Shown: positions 16,567-26,365 of the stretch, one piece after another
Numbering within the stretch: position 1 is the stretch's first letter
How the letters are laid out: the number at the start of each line of letters is the position of its first letter
Assembly (NCBI RefSeq): GCF_014195325.1
Contig: NZ_JACIBK010000005.1
Coordinates: 62,001 to 126,000 of the forward strand
Direction of reading: 5' to 3'
Source of the DNA: Rhizobium sp. BK650
GTDB taxonomy: Bacteria > Pseudomonadota > Alphaproteobacteria > Rhizobiales > Rhizobiaceae
DNA: 64,000 bases
Made by a program: the position numbers and the translations under genes
Notes under the pieces: generated by a model
What the model was told of the DNA's origin: nothing
Seen by the model: only the letters and a program-made list of their open reading frames with translations
The model's database searches: none

Positions 16567-17610
16567 CTATCGTGTGGCTTCCGAAACAGGAAGGCCGACC
16601 GCCGATACGGCCAGATGCGCATAAGCCGGTTGACGAGATCTGACGCCAGGCATGTTTCGCGATCCGCCAGAGAGCTTCCACTCGAAGTAAGCGATCGTTC
16701 TCTCGAGCCCTTCACGCAGGCTCACCGTCGGCTGCCAGCCGAGTTCCTGCTTTGCGCGGCTGATGTCCGGCTTGCGTTGCGTTGGGTCGTCGATTGGCAG
16801 GGGCTTGAAGACGATGTCGGACTTCGACCCCGTCATTTCGACCACCATTTCGGCCAGTTCCCGAACCTGGAATTCGCCCGGATTGCCGAGATTGATGGGG
16901 CCCGTAACGCTGGCCGGCGCGCCCATCAGACGGATGAAGCCTTCGATCAGATCGTCGACATAGCAGAACGAACGTGTTTGCGTGCCACTTCCAAAGATGG
17001 TGATTGGCTCGTTTCGAAGCGCCTGGACGATGAAGTTGGATACGACCCGGCCATCATTAGTCTGCATGCGCGGCCCGTAGGTATTGAAGATCCGCGCTAC
17101 TCGGATCTCCACGCCATATTGCCGGTGGTAGTCGAAGAACAGCGTTTCAGCGCAGCGCTTGCCTTCGTCATAACATGCCCGCGGGCCTATAGGATTGACG
17201 CTGCCTCGATACTCCTCGGGCTGAGGGTGCACTGCCGGATCGCCATAAACTTCGCTCGTGGAGGCTTGGAAGATCTTTGCCTTGGTGCGTTTGGCGAGGC
17301 CGAGCATATTGATGGCCCCATGCACATTGGTCTTGACCGTTTGAACCGGATCGACCTGATAGTGGACCGGCGATGCCGGACAGGCGAGATTATAAATCTC
17401 GTCGACCTCCACATAAAGCGGGAAGGTGATGTCGTGGCGAAGAATCTCGAAGCGTGGGTCGTCGAGAAGATGCAGCACGTTGTCTCGCGAGCCGGTGTAG
17501 TAATTGTCGACTGCGAGAACATCATTGCCTTCTCGCAAGAGTCTTTCGCACAGGAACGATCCGAGAAACCCGGTACCGCCGGTTACCATAATTCGCTTTT
17601 GTCCGTGCAT
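16567..17610 (-). CDS. UDP-glucuronate decarboxylase (UDP-xylose synthase)
   Basis: A 347-residue extended SDR enzyme converting UDP-glucuronate to UDP-xylose with bound NAD. Diagnostic features are [15 protein letters not shown], the [11 protein letters not shown] loop, [13 protein letters not shown] and STSEVYGDP, the catalytic YDEGKR (Tyr-x3-Lys), [22 protein letters not shown], and [15 protein letters not shown]. These are hallmarks of the UXS family. The ATG at 17610 opens the conserved N-terminus; the same frame continues to 18612 antisense to the sugar-transferase gene and is spurious there. UDP-xylose (or UDP-arabinose after epimerisation elsewhere) is therefore a predicted precursor of the polymer. 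Confidence 0.93.
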   Translation of the reverse strand: MHGQKRIMVTGGTGFLGSFLCERLLREGNDVLAVDNYYTGSRDNVLHLLDDPRFEILRHDITFPLYVEVDEIYNLACPASPVHYQVDPVQTVKTNVHGAINMLGLAKRTKAKIFQASTSEVYGDPAVHPQPEEYRGSVNPIGPRACYDEGKRCAETLFFDYHRQYGVEIRVARIFNTYGPRMQTNDGRVVSNFIVQALRNEPITIFGSGTQTRSFCYVDDLIEGFIRLMGAPASVTGPINLGNPGEFQVRELAEMVVEMTGSKSDIVFKPLPIDDPTQRKPDISRAKQELGWQPTVSLREGLERTIAYFEWKLSGGSRNMPGVRSRQPAYAHLAVSAVGLPVSEATR

Positions 17611-17654
17611 TGGTGTGCTCCGTTGTTGATGGTTGCCTCGCAAAACGAGGATGG

Positions 17655-19151
17655 TCAGTAAGCTCCCCTGCGTCTGAAGACTGCAGGGATTGTGCTGAGA
17701 AGAATCTGGCAGTCGAACCACAGGGACCGGTTGTCGATGTAGAACTCGTCGAGTTGCTGCTGCAGCTCGATATCCGCATTGCTTCGTTCGGATATCTGCC
17801 AAAGGCCCGTGAGCCCCGGCGTTACGGAACGGCGCTTGTCTCGAAACTCCCCGTCCATCGCCAGAAGGTGATACTCCGGAAACGGACGCGGTCCGACGAT
17901 CGCCATCTCGCCCGCGATGATGTTCGCCAATTGCGGGAGCTCGTCGAAGCTCGAAGAGCGCAAGAGATGTCCAATAACCGGAAGAACGCGGGGATCGTTC
18001 TTGAGCTTGAAGTGGGCCAACCACTCGGCCCGCATAGCGGGGTTTTCCCGGAACAATGCTTCGAGGCGCGCTTCCGCATCTTGGTACATCGTCCTCAATT
18101 TCAGGACGTGCACCGGTTTGCCGGACAGGCCTTCCCTGGCATGACGGAAGAAGACAGGACCTGGATCGATGGCGTAGATCGCCGCGGCAGCGATCGCAAT
18201 GAAGGGTGCAACCACGATGGTTGCAGGAATGGCGATCGCGAGATCGAGAATGCGGCGAACGAGGTCCGAATTGACCGAACGTCCACCGCTGGTGAGACGA
18301 ACACCGATCTCTCCGCCGACATCGGCAGGTCGCAACCCGCTTATCTTGAGGCTCGGCGTATCGGAGAGAAGTATGACTTCGGAGAAGTTTCGACGCATCG
18401 CCGCCAGATCGGCAACAAGCGAGCCGGCGTCGCCGGCAATCAGGGCAATGGATGGCCCACGATCGGACAACACTTCCGGCGCATCGGCGGAAAGGGGTTC
18501 CGGCCTGATGCCATATTGCCAGTGGTTCTTGAAATGCGCTGTGAGCGCGGGGACGAGATTGCGGCCGCCTATAATCACTGCCCGCTCTCCCCAAATTCCA
18601 AGTCTCCAGCACAGGCCTCGTGCAAACCAGTGCACGATGGGCTGAACAATCAGCCCGAGGCCGAGGAAACCGGTGACAGCGAGCAGTAGCTGTTCCCCGT
18701 CCGAAAGGAGGATTACTCCGATTGCCGCGAGGACGGCCACCTTGAAGGCGGCTATCGTGCGGCGACGCAGATGCTCGTGGTCATGGAGTCGATAGCCAGG
18801 ATAGAGCCCGGCCGATGTATAAAGAACGATCGTCGCCAATGCGGCAAAGGCGAAGACGCGCTCGGCAACCGCATCCTGCGAACCGTTTGGAAGAAAGGAA
18901 AGGAGAGCAAAATAGGCGATCAGATAACCTGCAATGTCGCCTGCAACCAGGAATGACGATGTTACCAGCCGGGGAGACCGGCGCCTTAGCTCTGCCGGCA
19001 TATTGAACGCCAACGGCATTGAGGGATCTGCGGTCCGGGTAGCTGTTACAGGTGGAACAGATCCTGCCGGCGCCACCCGCGAGGCGGTGTCATTGGCGGC
19101 GGCAATCTTTGACGGACCCGGTGTCATTGCTGACGGCGCAAGTAAGGACAT
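17655..19151 (-). CDS. Priming sugar-phosphate transferase (WbaP/ExoY-type, undecaprenyl-phosphate)
   Basis: A 498-residue integral membrane enzyme that starts repeat-unit synthesis by moving a sugar-1-phosphate to undecaprenyl phosphate. It has a cytosolic N-terminus (1-65), four hydrophobic segments in the range about 65-165, a middle Rossmann-like region ([10 protein letters not shown]), a further membrane hairpin near [20 protein letters not shown], and the C-terminal catalytic domain. That domain shows [38 protein letters not shown], and [17 protein letters not shown]. The length and four-helix N-terminus place it with WbaP-like proteins rather than the short ExoY. Its start lies 14 bases after the wecB-type gene stop. 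Confidence 0.93.
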   Translation of the reverse strand: MSLLAPSAMTPGPSKIAAANDTASRVAPAGSVPPVTATRTADPSMPLAFNMPAELRRRSPRLVTSSFLVAGDIAGYLIAYFALLSFLPNGSQDAVAERVFAFAALATIVLYTSAGLYPGYRLHDHEHLRRRTIAAFKVAVLAAIGVILLSDGEQLLLAVTGFLGLGLIVQPIVHWFARGLCWRLGIWGERAVIIGGRNLVPALTAHFKNHWQYGIRPEPLSADAPEVLSDRGPSIALIAGDAGSLVADLAAMRRNFSEVILLSDTPSLKISGLRPADVGGEIGVRLTSGGRSVNSDLVRRILDLAIAIPATIVVAPFIAIAAAAIYAIDPGPVFFRHAREGLSGKPVHVLKLRTMYQDAEARLEALFRENPAMRAEWLAHFKLKNDPRVLPVIGHLLRSSSFDELPQLANIIAGEMAIVGPRPFPEYHLLAMDGEFRDKRRSVTPGLTGLWQISERSNADIELQQQLDEFYIDNRSLWFDCQILLSTIPAVFRRRGAY

Positions 19152-19165
19152 GATGGCTTACTCCT

Positions 19166-20023
19166 CTACGGCCTTTGTCCCGACGCACCCGATCCGGAAA
19201 CAGTGTCTTCGATCGGGAACTCTCGAAGCCCCAGCCTCTGGACGGCAGTTAGTGAGATGAAAGTCGGCACGACGAGCGCATAGCGCCGCCAGAGCCGTCG
19301 CGGCTCGCATAGGAGACGAAACGCCCATTCAAAGCCGCTTCTTTGAATGAACCTTGGAGCCTGCCGCTTGAGGCCGGCGTGAAAGTCGAAGGCCGCTCCG
19401 ACTCCAATCAGAACAGAAGCGTTCAGACGCTCGCGCATACGCGCCATCCAGAGTTCCTGCTTGGGACTGCTCAGTCCGACCCAGATGATATCCGCCCCTG
19501 ATCGATTGATCCGCTCAGCAATATCCGTTTCCTCCTGCGGCGAGAGTTCGCAAAAAGGCGGCGCATAAGAGCCGACTATCCGCGCGTCCGGGAATTTTGC
19601 GACAAGTCGAGCCTGCAGTTGCTCCAGCGTCTGGACCGTTGCGCCATAGAGGAAGTGACGCAAGCCTTTGGATCTGCCGGCCTCGAAAACAGATAGCATC
19701 AGATCCGGCCCGTAGACCCTGTCGCTCTCCACGTGGCCAGCATGCCTCAACGCCCATACCAGCGGCATGCCGTCGGGGGTTACGAGGAATGCGCGGTTAT
19801 GGATCGACCGAAGCTCGGGATCTTTTTGACACCGCACGACACCGTGCGCGTCACGCACACACACATATTCTTTCTTGCCGTCTTCAATCGCCTTTTCAAT
19901 AAGTCCGGTCGCGCTTTTGAGATTGACTGCCGAAACTCGAACACCAAGGACATTCGTCCATTCCAGGGAGCCCTTTGGATCAAAGACTGAAGTCTGGTCT
20001 CTGGTTACTATTGAATTTCTCAT
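19166..20023 (-). CDS. WecB/TagA/CpsF-family glycosyltransferase (GT26)
   Basis: A 285-residue transferase with the family landmarks TPDGMPLVWALRHAG, RVYGPDLMLSVFE, LRHFLYGAT, GADIIWVGLSSPKQELWM and GVGAAFDFHAGLKRQAP, followed by the basic C-terminal membrane-binding segment (WAFRLLCEPRRLWRRY). GT26 enzymes add the second sugar (for example ManNAc-uronate, ManNAc or glucose) onto a polyprenyl-linked primer. It is the first gene of a four-gene minus-strand operon (wecB-like, priming transferase, UDP-xylose synthase, CgeB-like), so the first two steps of the lipid-linked repeat unit are encoded together. Confidence 0.92.
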   Translation of the reverse strand: MRNSIVTRDQTSVFDPKGSLEWTNVLGVRVSAVNLKSATGLIEKAIEDGKKEYVCVRDAHGVVRCQKDPELRSIHNRAFLVTPDGMPLVWALRHAGHVESDRVYGPDLMLSVFEAGRSKGLRHFLYGATVQTLEQLQARLVAKFPDARIVGSYAPPFCELSPQEETDIAERINRSGADIIWVGLSSPKQELWMARMRERLNASVLIGVGAAFDFHAGLKRQAPRFIQRSGFEWAFRLLCEPRRLWRRYALVVPTFISLTAVQRLGLREFPIEDTVSGSGASGQRP

Positions 20024-20316
20024 GATCTACGCTTTTGCAAACTGAAACTGTCGCTAGAATATGCTAGCAAACCGCGCGCCTCCATACTTTCACCTCCAGC
20101 TATTGGACGTAGAAAGACTTCACATTTCTGCGCTCATTATCGAAATGAACTACAATATTTGAAGTACGGCAGTAGCCACGGGGTAGGCGACATTGCTCTT
20201 TTTGATAAGCGTTACCCCGAAAAGAGCGGTTTGACCTTCACGAAGCCGCGGAAGACAGTCCCTTTAGCGCAACCAAAGCTGGGGAGGTTGGAGCGCGACT
20301 AAACCGGAGAGAGACA
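20024..20316. promoter_or_regulatory. Divergent promoter region (wecB-like operon / PhyH dioxygenase)
   Basis: This stretch of 293 bases separates two divergent units. It holds a small inverted repeat GCTAG-N6-CTAGC at 20053-20068, about 30-45 bases upstream of the wecB-type start. No gene or clear sigma-70 consensus could be identified by eye. Confidence 0.4.
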
Positions 20317-21228
20317 ATGGTGAATTCAACTGGAGTGAATTCAGCAGGTGGATTACAGGTCCCGGCCAGCCGGCCTTCAAATGTACCCGGCACTATCAAC
20401 CAGCTGCAGAAGGATTTGAACTCTGACGGCTATATCATCATCAAGGATGTGCTGACGCCTGAGCACGTGGAGAGTTTACGGCGAGTTGCCAAACACTATC
20501 TGCGATCCGGCGGCACGTATCTATACGGCGGAAAATTCCAGCTTCATGCCATGTATGTCGCAGAGGAAGTCGCAAAATTTCTGACTTCCGACACGGTGCT
20601 CAATCGCCTCAAGGAAATTACGCGACCACTCGACGTCGTTCTTACGGGCGAATGCGACCTGATGATCAACACGACGTCGTCGTGGCATCATGACGTCCCT
20701 CATCATCGGCGCTGCACCGATGGAAGTATTTTCTCTGACGAGAGTTTCAGGGTCTACAAGATTGCATTCTATCTGCAGGACCAAGGCGAGAACTCGGATG
20801 CCACCTTGAAAGTGCGGCCAAGATCCCATCTCAAAGGCCTCGTCCAGAGCCTGCCGCCGAAGGGGCTTGCAATACGGGCGGGCGATGCGATCATCTTCGA
20901 CGTGCGTATCGAACATGCCGGCCAGATGCCGACACTGGTTGACCGGAGCCTGCGCAAATTCTTCGAGCGGGTCGGGCCACTGCTCCGCCTCGACGTTCAG
21001 AAGGCATTTACCTCGGCCAGATCAATCATTCGCCGGCTCAGCAGAACGCCTGACCGTGTCGCGGTTTTCATGACCTTCGGCCCGTCGGATGCAGAGACCT
21101 ACTCCTATGCCGAGGAAGGCCGTCATCGCCATCCCGGCGTTCGAGGCGCGCTTAGCGCTGATGTACTGAGGCAGCTCGCGGCCAACAACATTGTCCCGCC
21201 CATTATCGGGATGCCCCTATCGCACTGA
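20317..21228 (+). CDS. PhyH-type Fe(II)/2-oxoglutarate dioxygenase
   Basis: A 303-residue cytosolic protein of the phytanoyl-CoA dioxygenase superfamily. The N-terminus has the usual lead-in LQKDLNSDGYIIIKDVLTPE. The metal ligands are visible as His124-His125-Asp126 in SSWHHDVPHH (an HxD motif) and His200 in FDVRIEHAGQMP; a downstream Arg (DRSLRKFF) can bind 2-oxoglutarate. IAFYLQD and LKVRPRSHLKG also fit the fold. It would hydroxylate a small molecule or lipid/sugar precursor. GGAGAG lies about 8 bases before the ATG. It stands as a single-gene unit within the polysaccharide locus, divergent from the wecB-type operon; a link to the polymer is inferred from position only. Confidence 0.82.
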   Translation: MVNSTGVNSAGGLQVPASRPSNVPGTINQLQKDLNSDGYIIIKDVLTPEHVESLRRVAKHYLRSGGTYLYGGKFQLHAMYVAEEVAKFLTSDTVLNRLKEITRPLDVVLTGECDLMINTTSSWHHDVPHHRRCTDGSIFSDESFRVYKIAFYLQDQGENSDATLKVRPRSHLKGLVQSLPPKGLAIRAGDAIIFDVRIEHAGQMPTLVDRSLRKFFERVGPLLRLDVQKAFTSARSIIRRLSRTPDRVAVFMTFGPSDAETYSYAEEGRHRHPGVRGALSADVLRQLAANNIVPPIIGMPLSH

Positions 21229-21264
21229 ACCGCGGGCCACGGTATTCGAGGATCAGGAACGAGC

Positions 21265-21294
21265 GCATCGTCACCCGTTGCCGTGTGACGGTGC
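21265..21294. terminator. Hairpin between convergent dioxygenase and beta-helix genes
   Basis: GCATCGTCAC pairs with GTGACGGTGC (one G-T wobble), with a 10-base loop, in the 110-base gap between the two stops. It lacks a T-run, so terminator function is only probable. Confidence 0.45.
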
Positions 21295-21338
21295 GAACCA
21301 CAGATCATGCGGCTCCGTTGCCGGTCATCTCGGGGCTA

Positions 21339-23462
21339 TCAATCATTGGAGCGGGTGAAAACGCTGTCCGTGTCCGCACCGGCTTTCTGGAGATCGGCCA
21401 GGCTGCCAAAATCACCCCACCGCATGATCGCCGGATCGATCCGAAAGCTCTTGTTGCCCAGATTGCCACTGTAGCGGTTGCGCGCGAACTGCACGGATCC
21501 AGTCCCGTGACTAGGCGCGTAGACGAAGGCTGCTACTGCCTTGCTGTCATCAATCGAGACGATATTGTCCTCGATCCGGTTCGGGACGGCCCACGGCGGA
21601 TGCCATCCCCAACCGGTGCCGTCGTCCACGCGGAAGGCCGCACCCGAGCCGTTCGAGATGGTGTTTCCTGTCACCAGGTTATTCCAGCCGCCGTTGATGC
21701 CGATCGCACAGACGTTGCCGGAAAGAGTGTTTCCTTCGATGCGCACACCACTCGCCTTACCGTCAGTATATATCGCCCAGCTGATTGGGGACGGCCATTC
21801 ATTGATATTCTCGTATCCGGGAGGCCAGAAAGTGCCGTCGGCCCTGTTCATCAGATGTCCTGTGCCGGTGATGAGGTTGTCGCGGATGGTGCTGTTCAGG
21901 AGGTCGGCTTGCTCGCCCATGATCTTGATGGCGCCGCCGTCGGCTGTCTGCTGATTGGCGTTGCGCACGACATTATGTTCGATGGTCGCGTCGTGAACGG
22001 CGTCCTGGGCACCCCAAAGGGAGCCGCCGGCGATCCCGAATTGTGCGCTATTTTCGATCAGGTTGTTGCCGATCCGCATACCCTCGCCTGCCTGAAACCA
22101 TATGCCTGCCGTCTCGAAATAGACCTTTCCGGTGTCATGGATATGGTTGGCTAGAATTTTGACCCCGTTCGACTTACCAAAACTGCCATAGGTGGTTCCG
22201 ACATAGACGCCATTGCCGGCGATATCTCCGATCACGTTGCCGGCAATCACAACATCGCTGCTCTCAGTCACATGAATGCCGACGCCGACGTTTTCGATGA
22301 TATTGCCGAGCAGCCTGACACCATTGGCATGTTCGAGCCGTATGGCGCCGAATCCTCTCGTGTCGGTATAGAACTTGCCACTGCCTGCAGGCGCTCCGTC
22401 ACGAAACTGGAGCCCTGACACGATCATGTCGCTAGCACCCTCCAGTCGGAAGAATGTCGGCAGCACACCCGCCACAACGGTGGAATTAGGTGGTAACCCC
22501 TCGGCCGGGATATAGTCGAGTTGGCCTGCTGCATCATTGTAGCTCCATTCTCCGGGCGCATCGAGAAAAGCCGCTCCCGTCAGAAAATAACGGCTACCTT
22601 CTGCGGTGAAGAAATAGCTGGTGCCCTTGGTTTGAACGGTCCGTGTCGAAGCATCGATCGAAACGATCGGCAACGTATCACTGCCCCATTGGCTTCCAGG
22701 CTTGAAGCCACCGACGATGTTGACGACGAGCCCTGATGCGCTTTCAACCGCCGGGACGTCGCCAGCGCGATAGCAAAAGCGCGTATTTCCTTCCCATTGG
22801 TCAATCGCCGGGTGGCATGTGGCGGCAAATAGCCATCCCTTACGAGGATCTCCATCAGGAGGCGCGTTTGGAAAGCGGGCGAGGGTCTGTCGAACGCCGT
22901 TGACGAAGAGATCACCGACGGCCTCGTCCGGTGACAAGCGCAGTGGCGCCGTCCAGCGTGCGCCAGTCCGTGACGCCCAGCTCTTTACAAGCCGACCGCC
23001 GTGCAAGACAGGTGTCTGGTTGCATCTCGCTGCAATGACCAGGCCTTTGTCTCTGGCATCGAAGACAACGGGGCGGGCGAGATAGTAATCTCCACCCTCC
23101 ATCGCAATCATGCTCTGACCGCCTGCTTCCCGCGCAGCGTCGCGTGCCCGCTCGATACTGGCAAAAGGCCCGTCTGTGGTATTTGGATCCGGATGACGGC
23201 CGCTCCAGGTGTCTTTGCCGGCAGGCGACACATAGAATATCGCGCGTTCCGCGGCCGTGCCGGCCACAGCATCGGCAGGAAGAATTCCCTTAACTTCGTC
23301 CGATAAGAGGTCTGGGGCGGCCTCGGCGCAGGTCGCTGCCTGGATTGCCTTGTGCATGATGTCGGGCGCATCCGCATCCGAACTCGCTGGCGCAGCATTG
23401 CCCAGGCGCGGTGAGAGGACTGCAAGCAGTAGGCAACACGACAGTGACAAACGAGGTTTCAT
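21339..23462 (-). CDS. Secreted right-handed parallel beta-helix protein (possible polysaccharide lyase, hydrolase or epimerase)
   Basis: A 707-residue exported protein with a signal peptide (MKPRLSLSCCLLLAVLSPRL, cut near GNAAPA). A domain starting IFYVSPAGKDTWSGRHPDPN, as in many extracellular pectin-lyase-fold proteins, is followed by repeated beta-helix coils from about residue 350 to 650 (VRLLGNIIENVGVGIHV, VVIAGNVIGDIAGNGVYVG, VKILANHIHDTGK, IEHNVVRNANQQ, NTLSGNVCAIGING). Its start overlaps the Wzy stop as ATGA (23459-23462), so it is translated with the polymerase. This favours action on the polymer made by this locus, such as length trimming or modification in the periplasm. The catalytic residues and true reaction cannot be named from sequence alone. 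Confidence 0.85.
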   Translation of the reverse strand: MKPRLSLSCCLLLAVLSPRLGNAAPASSDADAPDIMHKAIQAATCAEAAPDLLSDEVKGILPADAVAGTAAERAIFYVSPAGKDTWSGRHPDPNTTDGPFASIERARDAAREAGGQSMIAMEGGDYYLARPVVFDARDKGLVIAARCNQTPVLHGGRLVKSWASRTGARWTAPLRLSPDEAVGDLFVNGVRQTLARFPNAPPDGDPRKGWLFAATCHPAIDQWEGNTRFCYRAGDVPAVESASGLVVNIVGGFKPGSQWGSDTLPIVSIDASTRTVQTKGTSYFFTAEGSRYFLTGAAFLDAPGEWSYNDAAGQLDYIPAEGLPPNSTVVAGVLPTFFRLEGASDMIVSGLQFRDGAPAGSGKFYTDTRGFGAIRLEHANGVRLLGNIIENVGVGIHVTESSDVVIAGNVIGDIAGNGVYVGTTYGSFGKSNGVKILANHIHDTGKVYFETAGIWFQAGEGMRIGNNLIENSAQFGIAGGSLWGAQDAVHDATIEHNVVRNANQQTADGGAIKIMGEQADLLNSTIRDNLITGTGHLMNRADGTFWPPGYENINEWPSPISWAIYTDGKASGVRIEGNTLSGNVCAIGINGGWNNLVTGNTISNGSGAAFRVDDGTGWGWHPPWAVPNRIEDNIVSIDDSKAVAAFVYAPSHGTGSVQFARNRYSGNLGNKSFRIDPAIMRWGDFGSLADLQKAGADTDSVFTRSND

Positions 23463-24775
23463 AGGATCGAAGCATCCGGCGCTGTCATGACCATCCGCCA
23501 CCCTTGGTCGGCCTCAACCGAAACGACGGGCACATGCAGCGAGAACATGATGATAGCTGTGCTGAACAGAATGAAAATGGCATCATTCTGCACCCAAAAA
23601 ATGCTCTCGGTCAGGTTCATCACCAAGACCATCACGGTGAAGACATTGAGCCAGAGCCAGCCATATTGCGGATCTCGACATTGAAGAATCGCTCCCTGTT
23701 GTACTGCGCGCAAAAGCAGCAGGACGAAGAAGATCGTGCCGATGATGCCGAAATTGAGCATCGAGTCGCGGTAGCCATTGTGGGCGTGCGGCGCCATCCA
23801 TAGGATTTCCGACCAGATGGACCAGGCTCCGGGGTTTGCTTCCGTCCAAAATGCCTGATAGCCGAAGCCGAACATCAAGTGGCTGGCAATCTGGCGGTCG
23901 ACCAGCTCCCACAACGGCACGCGGCCCGTCAAAGTCGCGTCCTTTCCGAGCGCTTCGAGGAACGGAACCAGGAACTCGTGAAGCGAGATCAGAAGGCCAG
24001 CCGCCAGCTGAATGAACAGCAGGATGAGGACGATGCGGCCGATGCCGCTGCTTTTCTGCAGGGCCGAATAGAATGCGATCAGGCAAAATGCCGAGGCTGC
24101 CGCAATCGTCGCAGTCATCGATCCAGAAGCAACAAGACAAATCCCGCTCGCCGCCAGCAGAACAAATGCGGTTCGCCGCAAACCGAGAGTGCCGTCGATT
24201 AGCACGATGGTCGAAGCCAGGATCATAATACTAGAATACCAGCCGAGGCTGTTCTTGTTGATAAAGATGCCTCTCATCTCGCTGTCCATGGGCATGCGGG
24301 CAAGATGAGGCGCCACCGCGAACATCGCCAGGCTCAGCACGATACAGGTTCCCAAAGTCGCGAAGACCAGGAAAAGCAGCTGTCTTGGTGTGAAGCGCAT
24401 TGCCAGGACGTAGGCAAGAAGCACGGTAAAGAAGAGGCCAACAGCGCGCCGCAAGCTCAGCGATGGGCTGATCGACCATAAGATGGACAAAAACGGGAGC
24501 GCGATCATCAGGGGGAGCAGTAGATTGCGTCTCAGCGCCGTGAGGAAGAGCGACAAATTCCTTGTCAGGATCAGAATTGTAAATGCATAGACGGGTAAGC
24601 TTACAAGGCGCAGCAGCGACTTGGAGTGATCGCTCAACCCTCCGTCCGGATCCGATAATAAAAGCGGAAAAAGCGCGCCCGTCTGCAGGAACAGGCATAT
24701 GCCGGCTCCCCAGCATTCTATGCTTCGCCAGGTGACAGCCGGCCCGCTTGTAATTCTAGGACCGTATAAGCTCAT
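23459..24775 (-). CDS. Wzy/ExoQ-like O-antigen-ligase-family polysaccharide polymerase
   Basis: A 438-residue polytopic membrane protein with about 10-12 hydrophobic segments and a large periplasmic loop (about 250-340). The loop contains GKDATLTGRVPLWELVDRQI and APHAHNGYRDSMLNFG, the His-containing loop typical of ExoQ/Wzy/WaaL proteins. It also shows RGIFINKNSLGWYSSI, common in rhizobial ExoQ. It should join lipid-linked repeat units in the periplasm. It is the first gene of a two-gene unit with the beta-helix protein and is divergent from the glycosyltransferase operon at 25415. Confidence 0.88.
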   Translation of the reverse strand: MSLYGPRITSGPAVTWRSIECWGAGICLFLQTGALFPLLLSDPDGGLSDHSKSLLRLVSLPVYAFTILILTRNLSLFLTALRRNLLLPLMIALPFLSILWSISPSLSLRRAVGLFFTVLLAYVLAMRFTPRQLLFLVFATLGTCIVLSLAMFAVAPHLARMPMDSEMRGIFINKNSLGWYSSIMILASTIVLIDGTLGLRRTAFVLLAASGICLVASGSMTATIAAASAFCLIAFYSALQKSSGIGRIVLILLFIQLAAGLLISLHEFLVPFLEALGKDATLTGRVPLWELVDRQIASHLMFGFGYQAFWTEANPGAWSIWSEILWMAPHAHNGYRDSMLNFGIIGTIFFVLLLLRAVQQGAILQCRDPQYGWLWLNVFTVMVLVMNLTESIFWVQNDAIFILFSTAIIMFSLHVPVVSVEADQGWRMVMTAPDASIL

Positions 24776-25414
24776 TGTCGGTCCTTATCGAGTTGGTCAA
24801 AGGAGCGGCTGCGATCGCGTCAGTCTGCAAAGACTTCTATCTCCTCTCGCAGCTACGCCGTGACACTCAAGAACAACCATCCAAACATCCGCGCAGTCAA
24901 CTCGCGCAAATGATGGCGCGGCTACGTCTAATGCAGCCACCCACCACCCAAAGACGTGGTCGTGCTTAAGCGGGCTACTTGAGCCTACCCCAAAGGATGG
25001 GCCCTAAGCCTACGGGATCGCCCATATTAGCAGATGTTACCCATCACCATTCGCCGGTAGCTTGCAAAGGTGCCGACAGCAAAGCACTCCACATTGCGCC
25101 GCGGTTTCTCGCGAATCGAGCGGTCCGACGGAGTTGCTGTCTGCAAGCGATGCTTGGAAAATTTGGGATTGCTATGGTTTCGCGTTATGATCCTAGTTCG
25201 GCATGCTCCACGACGAGAGCTTCACCGGTCGCGGCGGCGTCAAAGCCTGCCTCATCGTTTCTACCCAAAAACCGGATCGGGCGCGTCAGCGTTCCTGATC
25301 TAGCCATCGGCGAGGCTCCAGGTACTGGGGGCGATGGCGAGGCCACCTTCTCGGACGATATCACGACCATGCTGCCGCACCGCCTCGCCGTGCCGCAAGC
25401 CGCGTGAGGGCGTC
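24776..25414. other. 639-base intergenic region between divergent Wzy and glycosyltransferase units
   Basis: This gap must contain promoters for both units. Open frames inside it (for instance one of 142 codons at 24979-25407) have compositions unlike the neighbouring proteins and match nothing known to me. No repeat, hairpin or RNA was recognised. It could hold the decayed remains of a gene, but I cannot support that. Confidence 0.4.
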
Positions 25415-26365
25415 ATGAAGCAATCAGGCATCAGCGTTCTCATCAACAATTACAACTATGGCCGCTTCGTCGGACGCGCGATTGACAGCGTCCTGAACCA
25501 GGATCTCCCCGACGTAGAGATTGTCGTCGTCGATGATGGATCGAGCGACGAGTCCCGCTCCGTACTGGAGGCCTATGACAATAGGGTGAAGGTCCTGTTC
25601 CAGGAGAATGCGGGACAGGCAGCCGCGATCAATGCCGCGGTAAAGCTCAGCAGTGGCGGTATCCTATGTTTTCTCGACGCAGACGATTGGTGGGCTCCGG
25701 GCAAACTGTCGGCGACGCGCGCTGCCTTCGAGTCAGACCCCGCGGTTTCGCTTGTCTATCACCGACTTCAGCCGGTTTCGATCGATGGCTCGCCAACTCT
25801 CAAGCCGATCCCCCGGACGCTCTGTTCTGGAGACCTCTCGATGCGACTGACCAGATCGGCCGGCTGGTGGCCTTTCCCGTTGACGTCAGCCATCTCCGTT
25901 CGGCGCAGCGCGTGGGAAGCTGCCGGGCCTATCCCGGACCAGTTCCGTATTTCGGCCGATGCCTGGCTGACGTCGATCTATCCGTTTCTCGGTGACGTTG
26001 CTTCCTTGCCGGATTCATACGGCTTCTACCGGATCCACAACAACAACTGGTATCGGCCAGTCGATGATGCCGCGATGCTGCGTCGGAGAATGGCGCATTG
26101 GCAGCGCACTGTCGAAGCGACAAACAGGTTTCTGGCAATCCACGACATACCGGCACGGCTAAGCCTGACGGATCATTACCCCTATTGGGTGGCTTCAGCG
26201 GGACTGGCCGGCGCTGATGCGCGTACCCGCATCAAGCTTGCGATCGAGGGGCTGCTTTTTGCCGGCGAACCAAACGTGCTGCGACGCACACGCGACGCGT
26301 TACGTTCAGTGCGCAATCTTCCCCGCTTCGGCCGCGACGTCCGCTTATCGGAGGCAGCGAAATGA
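25415..26365 (+). CDS. GT2-family glycosyltransferase
   Basis: A 316-residue GT-A fold transferase. The start reads MKQSGISVLINNYNYGRFVG and is followed by VEIVVVDDGSSDESRSVLEA and the metal-binding DxD in LCFLDADDWWAPGKL, the normal GT2 order within the first 110 residues. The C-terminal 120 residues are less conserved and include basic helices. It should add one sugar to the lipid-linked repeat unit on the cytosolic face. The ATG at 25415 has GAGGG five bases upstream; an in-frame extension to 25334 is low-complexity and unlikely. First of four overlapping genes ending with the Wzz/BY-kinase. Confidence 0.9.
   Translation: MKQSGISVLINNYNYGRFVGRAIDSVLNQDLPDVEIVVVDDGSSDESRSVLEAYDNRVKVLFQENAGQAAAINAAVKLSSGGILCFLDADDWWAPGKLSATRAAFESDPAVSLVYHRLQPVSIDGSPTLKPIPRTLCSGDLSMRLTRSAGWWPFPLTSAISVRRSAWEAAGPIPDQFRISADAWLTSIYPFLGDVASLPDSYGFYRIHNNNWYRPVDDAAMLRRRMAHWQRTVEATNRFLAIHDIPARLSLTDHYPYWVASAGLAGADARTRIKLAIEGLLFAGEPNVLRRTRDALRSVRNLPRFGRDVRLSEAAK

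Noticed and set aside
17611..18612. N-terminal extension of the UDP-glucuronate decarboxylase frame (334 codons)
   Set aside because: It lies in another frame of the priming transferase gene; the conserved decarboxylase N-terminus starts at the ATG at 17610.
20322..20350. Short repeat of GTGAATTCA at the start of the PhyH gene
   Set aside because: It falls inside the coding start and encodes a VNS(T/A)G repeat; it is too short to call a regulatory or mobile feature.
24979..25407. 142-codon frame in the gap before the GT2 gene
   Set aside because: Low-complexity Ser/Pro/Ala-rich protein with no motif and no convincing ribosome binding site.
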